Source: JBARKJ01 sp049801375 (GTDB lineage: Bacteria > Nitrospirota > JACRHJ01). From it: a stretch of DNA of 64,000 nt. Below the pieces are notes generated by a model. That model made no database searches. It was given only the letters and a program-made list of their open reading frames with translations, and was not told the origin of the DNA. The stretch is taken from positions 62,001 to 126,000 of the forward strand of contig JBARKJ010000042.1 in assembly GCA_049801375.1 (NCBI GenBank). The letters run 5' to 3'. Made by a program: the position numbers and the translations under genes. Of this stretch, positions 42,925 to 51,629 are shown piece by piece (positions within the stretch are counted from its first letter, which is position 1; each line of letters begins with the position of its first letter).

Positions 42925-44337
42925 TCAAGGAATTTCTGTGCGGGTCAAAATGCAGATTTCGCACTCCCCGGCTTTTTTTGCGCAGCGTTCTTTCGCAAGG
43001 CGGACGATGAGAGCGTGGTACTCGTTATACAGCTTCACATCTTTCGGCAGGCAATCCATAAAAAGCTTCTGCACCTCGATATAGTCCGAATCCGGCGAAA
43101 AAAAGCCATGCCGGGAAAAAATTCGTTTTGTGTACGCGTCCACGACGAATACCGGCATGTCCAGGGCGTATAGCATGATTGAGTCCGCCGTCTCCTGGCC
43201 GATTCCAGGCACGGACAGGAGTTCCTCCCGGAGTTCCGAGGGCTCCCTTTTTTTCATTTTTTTAATGCTTCCCCCGTACTTCTCCATGAAGTACGATATG
43301 AAAGATTTTAACCTTTTCGACTTTATATTGAAGTAACCTGACGGTTTTATCAGCTCCGCGAGCTTGGCCGCTGGCATTGCGTCTATAGTCTCCGGTGCCA
43401 GCGCCCCGGCCCGTTTCAAGTTGCCGATTGCCTTCTCGACATTCGTCCAGTTCGTATTCTGCGTGAGTATCGCGCCGACCATTACCTCAAAAGGAGTCTC
43501 TCCCGGCCACCAGTGCTGGGGGCCGAAATGTTTCAGGAGAATATTAAAAATGTCGATGACATCATCTCTCCCTGGCCTCTCCACGGCCTTCGGCCTTCCC
43601 TCCCCGGAGTGTGTGGAGGTTAATAAGGAAGGGGCAGCTTTGGGGCGAGGGTTTAAGTAGAGAGCTTCCCTGCGAATCTTATTCACCAGTATATGCGCCC
43701 TCCGGGTCGGCTCCGGGATGCGGTATTTTGTGCAGCATTCAAGGGCAATCCTGCAAGCTTTATCGAGGCTCACCATGTGCCCCACGGAAACGAATACCGG
43801 CTTTATCCCGTCCTTCGTCCGGAGCGCTCGCCCGACTTCAATATTTTTATAAACCAGCGGAGACTGCGAACCACGCTCTTTTGCCGGTTCCTTGAACTCC
43901 CCTACCAGGACGGTCTTTGCGCACCCAATGGCTGGGATGCCGAGCAGGACGCCCATATGGGACGCTAGTCCAAAGCCGCGCGGATGGGCGACGCCGTGGC
44001 CGTCTATCAGCACCACGTCCGGCCTGGTTTTAAGCTTCCGGAACGCCCGCAGGACTATCGGACCCTCCCGGAACGCAAGCAGGCCGGGGATGTATGGAAA
44101 CGGGGCCTTCGCGGAGGCATGTGCTTCCTCTACGGTCTCCATATCCGGGAGTTTCAGCACTACTACCGCCGCGTGGTAATATTCGCTTCCCTTGTCATAG
44201 GACACGTCCGCTCCGGCGACAAGGAGGACATCGCCGATGCGGTCTTCCGTGATAAGCCGCGATCTGAGCCTTTCCTGAACGCGGACGGCGTCTTTGTAAT
44301 TTTTGGGCCAGGGATGTTTTAAAACCGGTTCAACCAA
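42925..44337 (-). CDS. Fused endonuclease V / endonuclease III-family DNA glycosylase
   Basis: One open frame of about 470 residues with two DNA-repair domains. Residues 1-225 are endonuclease V (deoxyinosine nicking): metal ligands Asp44 (GADVSY), Glu91 and Asp112 (LIDGHG), and the wedge motif PFPYIPGLL. After a linker rich in Pro, Ser and charged residues (about 230-260) comes a HhH-GPD glycosylase (about 262-470) with VPGIGQETADSI and the catalytic Asp400 (FVVDAY). The Lys of bifunctional Nth is Glu382, so it should be a monofunctional, MagIII-like glycosylase. Only three of the four Fe-S Cys remain (452, 459, 462). The start is probably the TTG at 44337, overlapping cutA by 8 bp; longer readings are possible. 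Confidence 0.88.
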   Translation of the reverse strand: MVEPVLKHPWPKNYKDAVRVQERLRSRLITEDRIGDVLLVAGADVSYDKGSEYYHAAVVVLKLPDMETVEEAHASAKAPFPYIPGLLAFREGPIVLRAFRKLKTRPDVVLIDGHGVAHPRGFGLASHMGVLLGIPAIGCAKTVLVGEFKEPAKERGSQSPLVYKNIEVGRALRTKDGIKPVFVSVGHMVSLDKACRIALECCTKYRIPEPTRRAHILVNKIRREALYLNPRPKAAPSLLTSTHSGEGRPKAVERPGRDDVIDIFNILLKHFGPQHWWPGETPFEVMVGAILTQNTNWTNVEKAIGNLKRAGALAPETIDAMPAAKLAELIKPSGYFNIKSKRLKSFISYFMEKYGGSIKKMKKREPSELREELLSVPGIGQETADSIMLYALDMPVFVVDAYTKRIFSRHGFFSPDSDYIEVQKLFMDCLPKDVKLYNEYHALIVRLAKERCAKKAGECEICILTRTEIP

Positions 44338-44653
44338 GGCGGGTATTTTCTTCAATCCAGTCGAGGTACGGCTTTGAGCCTTCGGATATCTTGACGGCAA
44401 TAACCTCAGGCACCTCGTACGGATGTAGTTCGCGGACCCTATTTTCAAGCAGCGTAAAATTATCCGCGACGGTCTTAATTATCAGCATACACTCCGGTTC
44501 GTCGAATATTTCTTCCTTCCACCTGTATATGGAGCGGATGCCCTTCACGATATTCGCGCAGGCCGCAAGACGCTCCTCCACCAGCACCCGGCCAATCCTC
44601 GCCGCGTTCTCCTCGTCCGGAACAGTAATAAGCACCGCGACCTTTTCACTCAT
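44330..44653 (-). CDS. cutA: Divalent-cation tolerance protein CutA
   Basis: 107 residues with the CutA1 trimer fold: VLITVPDEENAARIGRVLVEERLAACANI and the C-terminal LHPYEVPEVIAV..YLDWIEENT. Length typical. Linked to copper tolerance in E. coli, though its exact role is unsettled. It overlaps both neighbours by 8 bp. Confidence 0.95.
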   Translation of the reverse strand: MSEKVAVLITVPDEENAARIGRVLVEERLAACANIVKGIRSIYRWKEEIFDEPECMLIIKTVADNFTLLENRVRELHPYEVPEVIAVKISEGSKPYLDWIEENTRLG

Positions 44654-45200
44654 TGCATTGCAGGTCGGTGAAGCTCAGGCCTTTATCGCCTGCGGTATCC
44701 ACTTTCGTGTAAGTCGAAAGCTCGTCTTTGAGGTCCTGCTTGATATAAAGCGGGTTGTCGCCGTGCTGGCGGAATGAGATGGGCGGGTTCATCTTCTTGA
44801 CGTTCATGTTGTCCGCCTCTTCCTCGGCGAGGCAGACCACCCACCAGGAAAACTCCTGGGCGGTCTCGTAGAACGTATGCCTTTCTTCGTTATTCAGTCC
44901 GAGGAGGAATTTTTCATAATATTTACCTGACATACAGTTCAGCCTCTCCGCACCCGCGAGCCGGAACATATCCGGCAGAAGCTCCGGGTGAAATCCGAAG
45001 CCTTCCGAAAGCTGGGCCCGGTGTTCTTCTATATATTTCCGCAACGACGTGCGGATCTCGGCCTCATGGTTCAGCCTGTCGATAACATAATTAGAGTACT
45101 CCTTCATGAACTTCGGGTGCTCTATCGTCCCCTGGGCATGCGAAAGTACAGGCAAAAAGAGAAAAGCGGAGATGAAGATTAACGCCAGAATTTTTTTCAC
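44646..45200 (-). CDS. Exported protein of unknown function
   Basis: 184 residues. A clear signal peptide (MKKILALIFISAFLFLPVLSHA) is followed by a soluble, mostly helical, acidic protein with three Cys (near residues 89, 122 and at the C-terminus). No family was recognised. It starts 4 bp after pheT and overlaps cutA by 8 bp, so it is translated with them. Confidence 0.75.
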   Translation of the reverse strand: MKKILALIFISAFLFLPVLSHAQGTIEHPKFMKEYSNYVIDRLNHEAEIRTSLRKYIEEHRAQLSEGFGFHPELLPDMFRLAGAERLNCMSGKYYEKFLLGLNNEERHTFYETAQEFSWWVVCLAEEEADNMNVKKMNPPISFRQHGDNPLYIKQDLKDELSTYTKVDTAGDKGLSFTDLQCNE

Positions 45201-45204
45201 GTGT

Positions 45205-47613
45205 TTATTGCTCCCTTATCTCCGCCCCGAGGCGGTCTTTAAGCGCCTCGACGACTTTTTTATGAACGAGGTTGACCTCTTCGTCCGTCAGCGTCCTCTC
45301 CGGTGAACGATATGTGATGCTATACGCCAGACTCTTCATACCGGCCGGTATCGGTTTCCCTTCGTAATAATCGAAGAGCCTTACGCCTTCAACCAGATCC
45401 AGCTTCAGAGACTCGATCGTCTTTAAAACGGCAAATGAAGTGATATCCGCCGGGATTATCACGGCAATATCGCGCTCCACGGCCGGATACTTGGGAAGCG
45501 GCCTGTACGATACCTCCTCCGGGCCGACCTCGATAAGTGACTGGAGGTCAAGTTCGAATACATAGACCTCAGGCGGAAGGTCGTACCTGCCGATGACGTC
45601 GGGGTGGATCTGCCCTATATATCCCGCTCCGCTTCCGCCTACCATCAGCCTTGCCGCCTTACCCGGGTGCAGGATAGGCATGTCCTCCGCGGCGGTAAAT
45701 ACTACATTCGGCACTCTCAGAGCGTCCAGCAGCTGCTCCACCGCGCCCTTCATGTCATAGAAGTCTACGCTCCTGTCTTTGCCTTCCCACAGCTCCGCCG
45801 ACTTTATTCCGCAGGCCAGCCCGCCGATATTAAACGGCTCATGCGGAAGTCCCGTCCCGGTACGCAGGAACACGCGGGAGAGTTCAAAAATTTTAAGGTT
45901 CCTGACCCCGCGGCTCAGGTTCCAGGAGAGGTTATTCAGCAGGCTCGGCAGAAGCGAGGTTCGCATAACGGACTGCTCTACGGAGAGCGGGTTCCGAAGG
46001 TTTACGGTCTTCCTCCGGAAGTCGTCCTCAGGCAGGCCCAGCTTGTCGAAGTCGCGCGGGTCCATGAAACTGTAGTTGATGACTTCCGAAAAGCCGGAGT
46101 CGTACATTGCCTCCCTGGCCCGCTCCGACGCGGCACGCGCTTTGTCCCGCTCTTCCGCCGCCATCATGTATTCCGGCATCGAACTTTTGATCTTGCCGTA
46201 GCCGTGGACCCTCGCGGCCTCCTCGACAAAATCTATCTCCCTCGTCAGGTCCGGCCTGAAAGTCGGCGCCTGGAGTAAGAGCGATTCCGGCCCTTCCTCG
46301 TGAATCTTTATCCGGAGCCGCTTCATTATGTCGGCGATTTCGTCCTTTTCGAGGTCCACCCCGAGAAGGGCGTTCACCCTGGAAGTCCTGAGAGAGACCG
46401 TCGGCATCTTTACAGGGTTAGGATATTCGTCTATCGCACCGGTCGCTATCGCACCGCCCGCGAGCAGTGCGATCATGGCCGTTGCCCTGCCGAGTGCGTT
46501 TATTACCCCTTCCGGGTCCGTTCCCCTCTCGAAGCGATGGGACGCCTCGGTGTGGAGTCCGAGCTTTTTGGATGTCTTCCGGACGCTCGACGGGTTGAAA
46601 TATGCGGATTCCAGGAAAATGTCGGTGGTATCCTCCGTCACTTCGGAATTTTGGCCTCCCATGACCCCGGCAAGCGCTACCGGCCCCTTGCCATCGCAGA
46701 TAAGGAGCATACCTTCGGAAAGTTCCCTCTCCACGCCGTCCAGGGTAGTAAATAATTCACCCTTCTGCGCGCCGCGAACGATTATCTCCTGGCCTGCTAA
46801 AAGCTGGTAATCGAAGGCATGGAGTGGCTGTCCCACCTCCATCATCACGAAATTTGTCGCGTCGACCACGTTGTTTATGCTGCGCACCCCGACTGCCTGG
46901 AGGCGCCTCTGCATCCATAGCGGAGAGGGTCCCACCTTGATTCCAGTAATAAGCCTTCCGGCGTAGCGCGGGCAAAGCTCCTCGTCCTCTACCGTGACTT
47001 TCATCCGCCCGCTGATCGGCGCGCCCGTCTCGGTTATCGTGAATTTCGGAACGTTAAGAGGCTGGCGGGTCAGTGCCGCCGCCTCTCGCGCAATGCCGAG
47101 GGTGCAGAGGCAGTCCGGCCGGTTCGGAGTGACGTTTATCTCCAGCGCCCAGTCGTCCAGGCCCACCGCCTTAACAATATCCTCGCCCACAGTCGCATCT
47201 TCCGGGAGTATCATCAGTCCGGAGGCATCCTTGGCCAGCCCAAGCTCTTTCTCCGAACATAACATCCCAAAAGAGGCGATACCCCTGAGCTTGGCTTTCG
47301 CTATTTTCAGCCCGCCGGGGAGCGTTGCGCCGACCTGGGCCAGCGGGACCTTGTCCCCCGCCTTCATATTCTTCGCGCCGCAGACTATGGACAGTATCTC
47401 CGCCCCGTTATCCACTTCGCAGAGCGTCAGTTTATCTGCGTTGGGGTGAGGGTTCATGGACATTATCCGGCCAACGACAACACCCTGGATGCCTTCGCCT
47501 AAATATTCAAGGCCCTCCACCTCAAGACCGGCCATCGTCAGCCTGTCGGAGATCTGCTGTACCGTCAGTTCGATATCGACGAATTCTTTTAACCAGTTAA
47601 AGCTTATCCGCAA
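45205..47613 (-). CDS. pheT: Phenylalanyl-tRNA synthetase beta subunit
   Basis: 802 residues: an N-terminal EMAP-like tRNA-binding domain (about 40-150, SMNPHPNADKLTLCEVD), B3/4 editing domain, B5 domain, the catalytic-like core and a C-terminal ferredoxin-fold anticodon-binding domain (PKYPAVERDIAVIIP to the end). Length typical of the full-length form. Works with PheS as a heterotetramer. Unusually, a small membrane-protein gene lies between pheS and pheT. Confidence 0.97.
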   Translation of the reverse strand: MRISFNWLKEFVDIELTVQQISDRLTMAGLEVEGLEYLGEGIQGVVVGRIMSMNPHPNADKLTLCEVDNGAEILSIVCGAKNMKAGDKVPLAQVGATLPGGLKIAKAKLRGIASFGMLCSEKELGLAKDASGLMILPEDATVGEDIVKAVGLDDWALEINVTPNRPDCLCTLGIAREAAALTRQPLNVPKFTITETGAPISGRMKVTVEDEELCPRYAGRLITGIKVGPSPLWMQRRLQAVGVRSINNVVDATNFVMMEVGQPLHAFDYQLLAGQEIIVRGAQKGELFTTLDGVERELSEGMLLICDGKGPVALAGVMGGQNSEVTEDTTDIFLESAYFNPSSVRKTSKKLGLHTEASHRFERGTDPEGVINALGRATAMIALLAGGAIATGAIDEYPNPVKMPTVSLRTSRVNALLGVDLEKDEIADIMKRLRIKIHEEGPESLLLQAPTFRPDLTREIDFVEEAARVHGYGKIKSSMPEYMMAAEERDKARAASERAREAMYDSGFSEVINYSFMDPRDFDKLGLPEDDFRRKTVNLRNPLSVEQSVMRTSLLPSLLNNLSWNLSRGVRNLKIFELSRVFLRTGTGLPHEPFNIGGLACGIKSAELWEGKDRSVDFYDMKGAVEQLLDALRVPNVVFTAAEDMPILHPGKAARLMVGGSGAGYIGQIHPDVIGRYDLPPEVYVFELDLQSLIEVGPEEVSYRPLPKYPAVERDIAVIIPADITSFAVLKTIESLKLDLVEGVRLFDYYEGKPIPAGMKSLAYSITYRSPERTLTDEEVNLVHKKVVEALKDRLGAEIREQ

Positions 47614-47624
47614 TTTAGTGTCCT

Positions 47625-48086
47625 CTAATACGGCTTTATAGACTTCTCCTTAAGGAAGTCTTCCAGGTCCTTTTTGATGTTACTGGCAAAACCTACCATG
47701 TCCATAGGTATCACGCCCGTCTTCACGACACCTTTCGGCGTGGAGTAGTCGATCAGGAAAAACTCCCGCACATGTCCCTTCTTGTTCCGCACGGCTTTGA
47801 AACCGGCCTTTTGCGCCTTGTCCCATCCGCAGAGTTCCCTTTTCCAGGGGTTTATGCCGTAAACCGTGAAATTTTTTTCATTCCAGTCGAAAACCGGGAA
47901 CTTCCAGAACCGGTATATTGCAATTATTACGATAATATTCAGGACGTAGAGAAGCGCGAGAGGCGCGGCGGTATACGGCCCGTGGAACCTCTTAAGCAGG
48001 TAGCCCAGGATGATATCCGCCCCGACGCAGTAAAAGATGACCTCGTTCATCCTCTTCTGGGAGAGGAACATCCGGCCGTGGCGCAT
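47625..48086 (-). CDS. Small membrane protein of unknown function between pheS and pheT
   Basis: 153 residues. Two hydrophobic segments near the N-terminus (about 18-32 and 40-60) are followed by about 90 soluble residues that look like a small beta-rich domain (FDWNEKNFTVYGINPWKRE...), perhaps PH-like. No family is recognised with certainty. The start overlaps the pheS stop (TAATG) and the gene ends 11 bp before pheT. Confidence 0.7.
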   Translation of the reverse strand: MRHGRMFLSQKRMNEVIFYCVGADIILGYLLKRFHGPYTAAPLALLYVLNIIVIIAIYRFWKFPVFDWNEKNFTVYGINPWKRELCGWDKAQKAGFKAVRNKKGHVREFFLIDYSTPKGVVKTGVIPMDMVGFASNIKKDLEDFLKEKSIKPY

Positions 48087-49177
48087 TAAAATTGCCTTAA
48101 GAAGCGCATGTCGTTTTCATAGAAGAGACGGATATCGTCGATGCCGTACTTCAGCATCGCTATCCGCTCCATTCCAAGGCCGAAGGCAAAGCCGGTGAAT
48201 TCTTCCGGGTCGTAACCTACGGCGCGGAAAACCTCCGGGTCCACCATACCCGAACCGAGTATCTCCAGCCACCCGGTGCTCTTGCAGACGCGGCATCCCT
48301 TCCCGCCGCAAATCACGCAGCGGATGTCAACTTCGGCTGAAGGTTCCGTAAACGGGAAGAAGCTTGGCCTGAAGCGAGTGGCCGTCCCGGAGCCGAACAT
48401 CCGGGAAATGAAGGTCTCCAGCACGCCCTTCAGGTGCGAAAAATTGATATGCCTGTCCACCATCAGCCCTTCGACCTGGTGGAACATCGGCGTATGGGAT
48501 ACGTCCGCGTCGCAACGGTAGACTTTTCCGGGCGCTATAACCTGCACCGGCGGGCGGCGCGACTTCATTACCCGTACCTGCACCGGGGAAGTGTGGGTGC
48601 GCAGAACTACCTCGTCCGACACGTAGAACGTGTCCTGCATATCGCGGGCGGGGTGGTCCTTCGGCATGTTCAGGGTCTCGAAGTTGTAATAATCCAGCTC
48701 AACTTCGGGGCCTTCCGCGACCGAAAACCCCATGTCGCGGAAAATTTCCACAACCTCCAGAGTGACCGAAGTTATGGGATGCGGCCTGCCCACGCCCGGC
48801 CTCCTGCCCGGCAGAGTAATGTCTATTCTCTGCGCGGCAAGTTTTTCCGAACGCTCTTTCGCCGCCAGTTCCTCGCCCTTAATCTTGAGCGCGGCCTCAT
48901 AGCGCCCGGCCAGCTCGTTTAAGAGACGTCCCGCCTCTTTGCGGTCTTCAGGGGCTTCCTGAGGAATTTTCTTACGGAGGATGGAGACTATGCCCTTCTT
49001 GCCAAAAAGCTCAAGCTCAATGGCCTTCAGGTCGTCCGTAGAGGACGCATATTTGTTTATGACCTCTTCCGCACCCAGCCCGTCCGAGATGCGGGGTATC
49101 AGTTCAGTCAGCTTCTCCGCGCCCTCCAGGCCGCTTTTGAGGCCCCTTGCTTTTTCCAGAAACTGCTCCAGCGACAC
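48086..49177 (-). CDS. pheS: Phenylalanyl-tRNA synthetase alpha subunit
   Basis: 363 residues: N-terminal coiled coil (about 1-100) and class II catalytic core with HPITSVTLEVVEIF, the FHQVEGLMVD motif 2 region and GFAFGLGMERIAMLKYG (motif 3). The start is a GTG with AGGAG 5 nt upstream. An unusually good promoter lies about 40 bp upstream, inside the terminator of the gene before. Confidence 0.97.
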   Translation of the reverse strand: MSLEQFLEKARGLKSGLEGAEKLTELIPRISDGLGAEEVINKYASSTDDLKAIELELFGKKGIVSILRKKIPQEAPEDRKEAGRLLNELAGRYEAALKIKGEELAAKERSEKLAAQRIDITLPGRRPGVGRPHPITSVTLEVVEIFRDMGFSVAEGPEVELDYYNFETLNMPKDHPARDMQDTFYVSDEVVLRTHTSPVQVRVMKSRRPPVQVIAPGKVYRCDADVSHTPMFHQVEGLMVDRHINFSHLKGVLETFISRMFGSGTATRFRPSFFPFTEPSAEVDIRCVICGGKGCRVCKSTGWLEILGSGMVDPEVFRAVGYDPEEFTGFAFGLGMERIAMLKYGIDDIRLFYENDMRFLRQF

Positions 49178-49215
49178 TTACGCTCCTGATTTGATTTTCG
49201 GTTTTAAATCGAATG

Positions 49216-49244
49216 ATTATATAGCAAAAAAGCCTGATTTTCAA
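49216..49244 (-). promoter_or_regulatory. Promoter for pheS
   Basis: TTGAAA (49239-49244) and TATAAT (49216-49221), exactly 17 nt apart. The -35 box lies in the loop-side of the upstream terminator stem. Confidence 0.7.
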
Positions 49245-49259
49245 TAGACAAATCAGGCT
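49225..49259 (-). terminator. Hairpin upstream of pheS
   Basis: AGCCTGATTT paired with AAATCAGGCT around 9 nt, followed on the minus strand by TTTTTT. It lies upstream of pheS and overlaps its promoter; it would end any transcript entering from further upstream on the minus strand. Confidence 0.7.
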
Positions 49260-49313
49260 GAAATCACCAGATTCCCGCGTACAAGGGAATGAAGCGGATA
49301 TCCTACGGCTTTG

Positions 49314-49919
49314 TTATAGAAGTATTTCCTGAATCGTCTTTCTGGGCTTCGGCTCCGGCACTTCCGCCGGATAGCCGACGGGCATGAGCGTCACCGGGAA
49401 TATCCAGGACGGCAGGCCCAGCAGCAAGGAAATCTTTTCCTTGTCGAAGAGATGAACCCAGCAGGTCCCCAATCCCAAAGATGTCGCGGCAAGCGCGATG
49501 TGCTCCGTGGCGATAGCGGTATTGAATGCGGCGTTTTCTTTATATTTCATAAGCTCTTCCTCCTCGTCTTTCGTGAGGAGGTTGAGACCCATCTTTTTTA
49601 AATCATCCTGCGAAACCACACCGTTATCCAATAGCTCCCTGAACCTCTCCTTGAGGGTCTTGGAATAGGACATCGTATCTCCGCAGACGATTATCACTGC
49701 GGGCGCCTGCTTGATGTGGTACTGGTTTTTGGAGGCCAGGAATACCTGCTCTTTGAGATTCGGGTCGGTAACCACCTTGAACTTCCACGGCTGGGAGTTC
49801 ACCCCCGACGGGGCAAGCCGCGCGGCTTCCAGCAGGAAGTCAATCTGCTCGGTCGAGACCGGGTCCGGCCTGAAATTCCTTATCGCCCTCCGCCCGCGGA
49901 TCGCCTCCATAAGGTCCAT
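49314..49919 (-). CDS. Nitroreductase-family FMN oxidoreductase
   Basis: 201 residues: GRRAIRNFRPDPV (FMN phosphate), APSGVNSQPWKFKVV, the middle VSQDDLKKMG part and the C-terminal LGLGTCWVHLFD and LMPVGYPAEVP. A second, different nitroreductase from that at 1.7-2.3 kb. Substrate unknown. It starts 3 bp after queH stops, so the pair is co-transcribed. Confidence 0.9.
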   Translation of the reverse strand: MDLMEAIRGRRAIRNFRPDPVSTEQIDFLLEAARLAPSGVNSQPWKFKVVTDPNLKEQVFLASKNQYHIKQAPAVIIVCGDTMSYSKTLKERFRELLDNGVVSQDDLKKMGLNLLTKDEEEELMKYKENAAFNTAIATEHIALAATSLGLGTCWVHLFDKEKISLLLGLPSWIFPVTLMPVGYPAEVPEPKPRKTIQEILL

Positions 49920-49922
49920 GGA

Positions 49923-50489
49923 TTATCCCCCCGCCTTCTCCGGCACGGCAGCCGGCTTCTTTTCTTTTAAGTACCGTTCCTTTTCGCTGTATACGCAGCC
50001 GCAGTATTTCTGATGGTACATGCCGGTCTCGTGAGATAATTCCTGTCCTTCCTTCCAGCCCTTCCTGAAGTCGCGGTACAAAAATTTAATGCCCAGTTCA
50101 CGGCCGATGACATCCGCGACCTGGACGAGTAAGTCGTGCTTCTGGTACTTGCTGTAAAGGAGCGTCGTGGAAAAGGCGTCGTAGCCGGAGTCCCGCGCCG
50201 CCTGTGCGACCTTCCTTAGACGCATTTCGTAGCAGGCCGCGCACCGCTCTCCCTCATGCCCGACAATCCTCCTGAAAAACTCCTCGATGTCGTATCCTAC
50301 TTCGCTCGCGAGCGTCATTTCCTGCGAACGGGCATAGTCTTCCAGGGTTTCCAGCCTTTTCTTGAACTCGGTGTATGGTTGGATGTTCGGGTTGTAAAAA
50401 AATCCATCCACCTCCATCCCTTCCTCCCGCAGCGACTTCAGCGGAAAGACCAGGCAGGGACCGCAACATATATGCATAAGAATTTTCAT
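49923..50489 (-). CDS. queH: Epoxyqueuosine reductase QueH
   Basis: 188 residues (DUF208). Cys8, Cys9 and Cys12 (HICCGPC), then GERCAACYEMRL and HQKYCGCVYS provide the 4Fe-4S and metal ligands. QueH makes queuosine in tRNA from epoxyqueuosine without cobalamin, in place of QueG. The overlap with ruvB is 4 bp (ATGA). Confidence 0.94.
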   Translation of the reverse strand: MKILMHICCGPCLVFPLKSLREEGMEVDGFFYNPNIQPYTEFKKRLETLEDYARSQEMTLASEVGYDIEEFFRRIVGHEGERCAACYEMRLRKVAQAARDSGYDAFSTTLLYSKYQKHDLLVQVADVIGRELGIKFLYRDFRKGWKEGQELSHETGMYHQKYCGCVYSEKERYLKEKKPAAVPEKAGG

Positions 50490-51499
50490 AGAAGCCTCCC
50501 CTGGACGCCTTTTTCCCTGCCGTAATGTTTATAGGCCGCCAGCGTCGCAAGCCTGCCCCTGGGCGTCCTCTCTATCAGTCCCTCCTGGATAAGGAAAGGT
50601 TCGTAAACGTCTTCTATCGTGTCCCGCTCCTCGGCTATTGCTGCGGAAAGAGTATCCACCCCGACGGGCCCGCCGCCGAACTTGTCGATTATCGTAAGCA
50701 GGAGCTTCTTGTCCATGAAATCAAGCCCGCGCTCGTCAACCTCCAGCCTCTTAAGGCCGCTCCTCGCCGCGTCGGCGTCCACGATTTTTTTCCCGTCAAC
50801 CTGTGCGAAGTCCCGCACCCGCCGCAGAAGTCTGTTAGCCACTCTTGGAGTCCCCCTTGAACGCCGCGCAATCTCCAGCGCGCCTTCTACGTCAATGCCT
50901 ATTCCCAAAAGGTTCGCCGAACGCATGACTATTTTTTTCAGGTCTTCCGGCGGATAAAATTCAAGTCTGGCCGCCACTCCGAACCGCTCCCTAAGCGGAG
51001 AAGTCAAAAGCCCCGCCCTTGTCGTCGCCCCCACCAGGGTAAACGGCGGGAGGTCGAGCTTTATGGAGCGGGCGGACGGCCCCTGCCCTATAATTATATC
51101 AAGCTGGTAATCTTCCATCGCCGGGTAAAGCACTTCCTCGATTACCCGGTTAAGCCTGTGTATCTCGTCCACGAACAGGACGTCGCCCTTCTCAAGGTTA
51201 GTGAGAATGGCTGCGAGGTCGCCCTGACGCTCGATAACCGGGCCGGAGGTGGTTTTTATATTTACCCCCATCTCCCGCGCGATAATATGCGCCAGCGTGG
51301 TCTTCCCAAGTCCGGGGGGGCCGGAGAAAAGCACGTGGTCCAGCGCCTCGCCCCGCTCCCTGGCTGCCTGGATGAAGACCTTGAGGTTGTCCTTGACCCT
51401 GTCCTGTCCGACGTACTCGTCAAACGACAGCGGCCGAAGCGCCAGGTCGAGGTTTAAATCTTCCGTGTTCTTTTCCGGGCCGATTACTCGTTCGTCCAA
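50486..51499 (-). CDS. ruvB: Holliday junction branch migration helicase RuvB
   Basis: 337 residues, AAA+ motor: FSGPPGLGKTTLAHIIA (Walker A), LFVDEIHRLN (Walker B), the arginine finger in TTRAGLLTSPLRERFG, and a C-terminal winged helix. ruvA and ruvC are in the window but separated from it by the peroxiredoxin and sugar dehydrogenase genes. Confidence 0.97.
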   Translation of the reverse strand: MDERVIGPEKNTEDLNLDLALRPLSFDEYVGQDRVKDNLKVFIQAARERGEALDHVLFSGPPGLGKTTLAHIIAREMGVNIKTTSGPVIERQGDLAAILTNLEKGDVLFVDEIHRLNRVIEEVLYPAMEDYQLDIIIGQGPSARSIKLDLPPFTLVGATTRAGLLTSPLRERFGVAARLEFYPPEDLKKIVMRSANLLGIGIDVEGALEIARRSRGTPRVANRLLRRVRDFAQVDGKKIVDADAARSGLKRLEVDERGLDFMDKKLLLTIIDKFGGGPVGVDTLSAAIAEERDTIEDVYEPFLIQEGLIERTPRGRLATLAAYKHYGREKGVQGRLL

Positions 51500-51587
51500 A
51501 GTTTACCTTTGATAGTGCGGCTACTGAAATATCTTCACTAAGCTCCTCAAATATTAGCAAAAAAAGATCCTTATTTCTATAAGAATT

Positions 51588-51614
51588 AAAAAAGCCCGCG
51601 TTTCCGCGGGCTTT
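51588..51614 (-). terminator. Terminator behind the peroxiredoxin gene
   Basis: AGCCCGCG/CGCGGGCT stem with short loop, followed on the minus strand by a T-rich run (TTTTTTAATTC). Confidence 0.85.
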
Positions 51615-51629
51615 CCGCGCCTAAATAAA

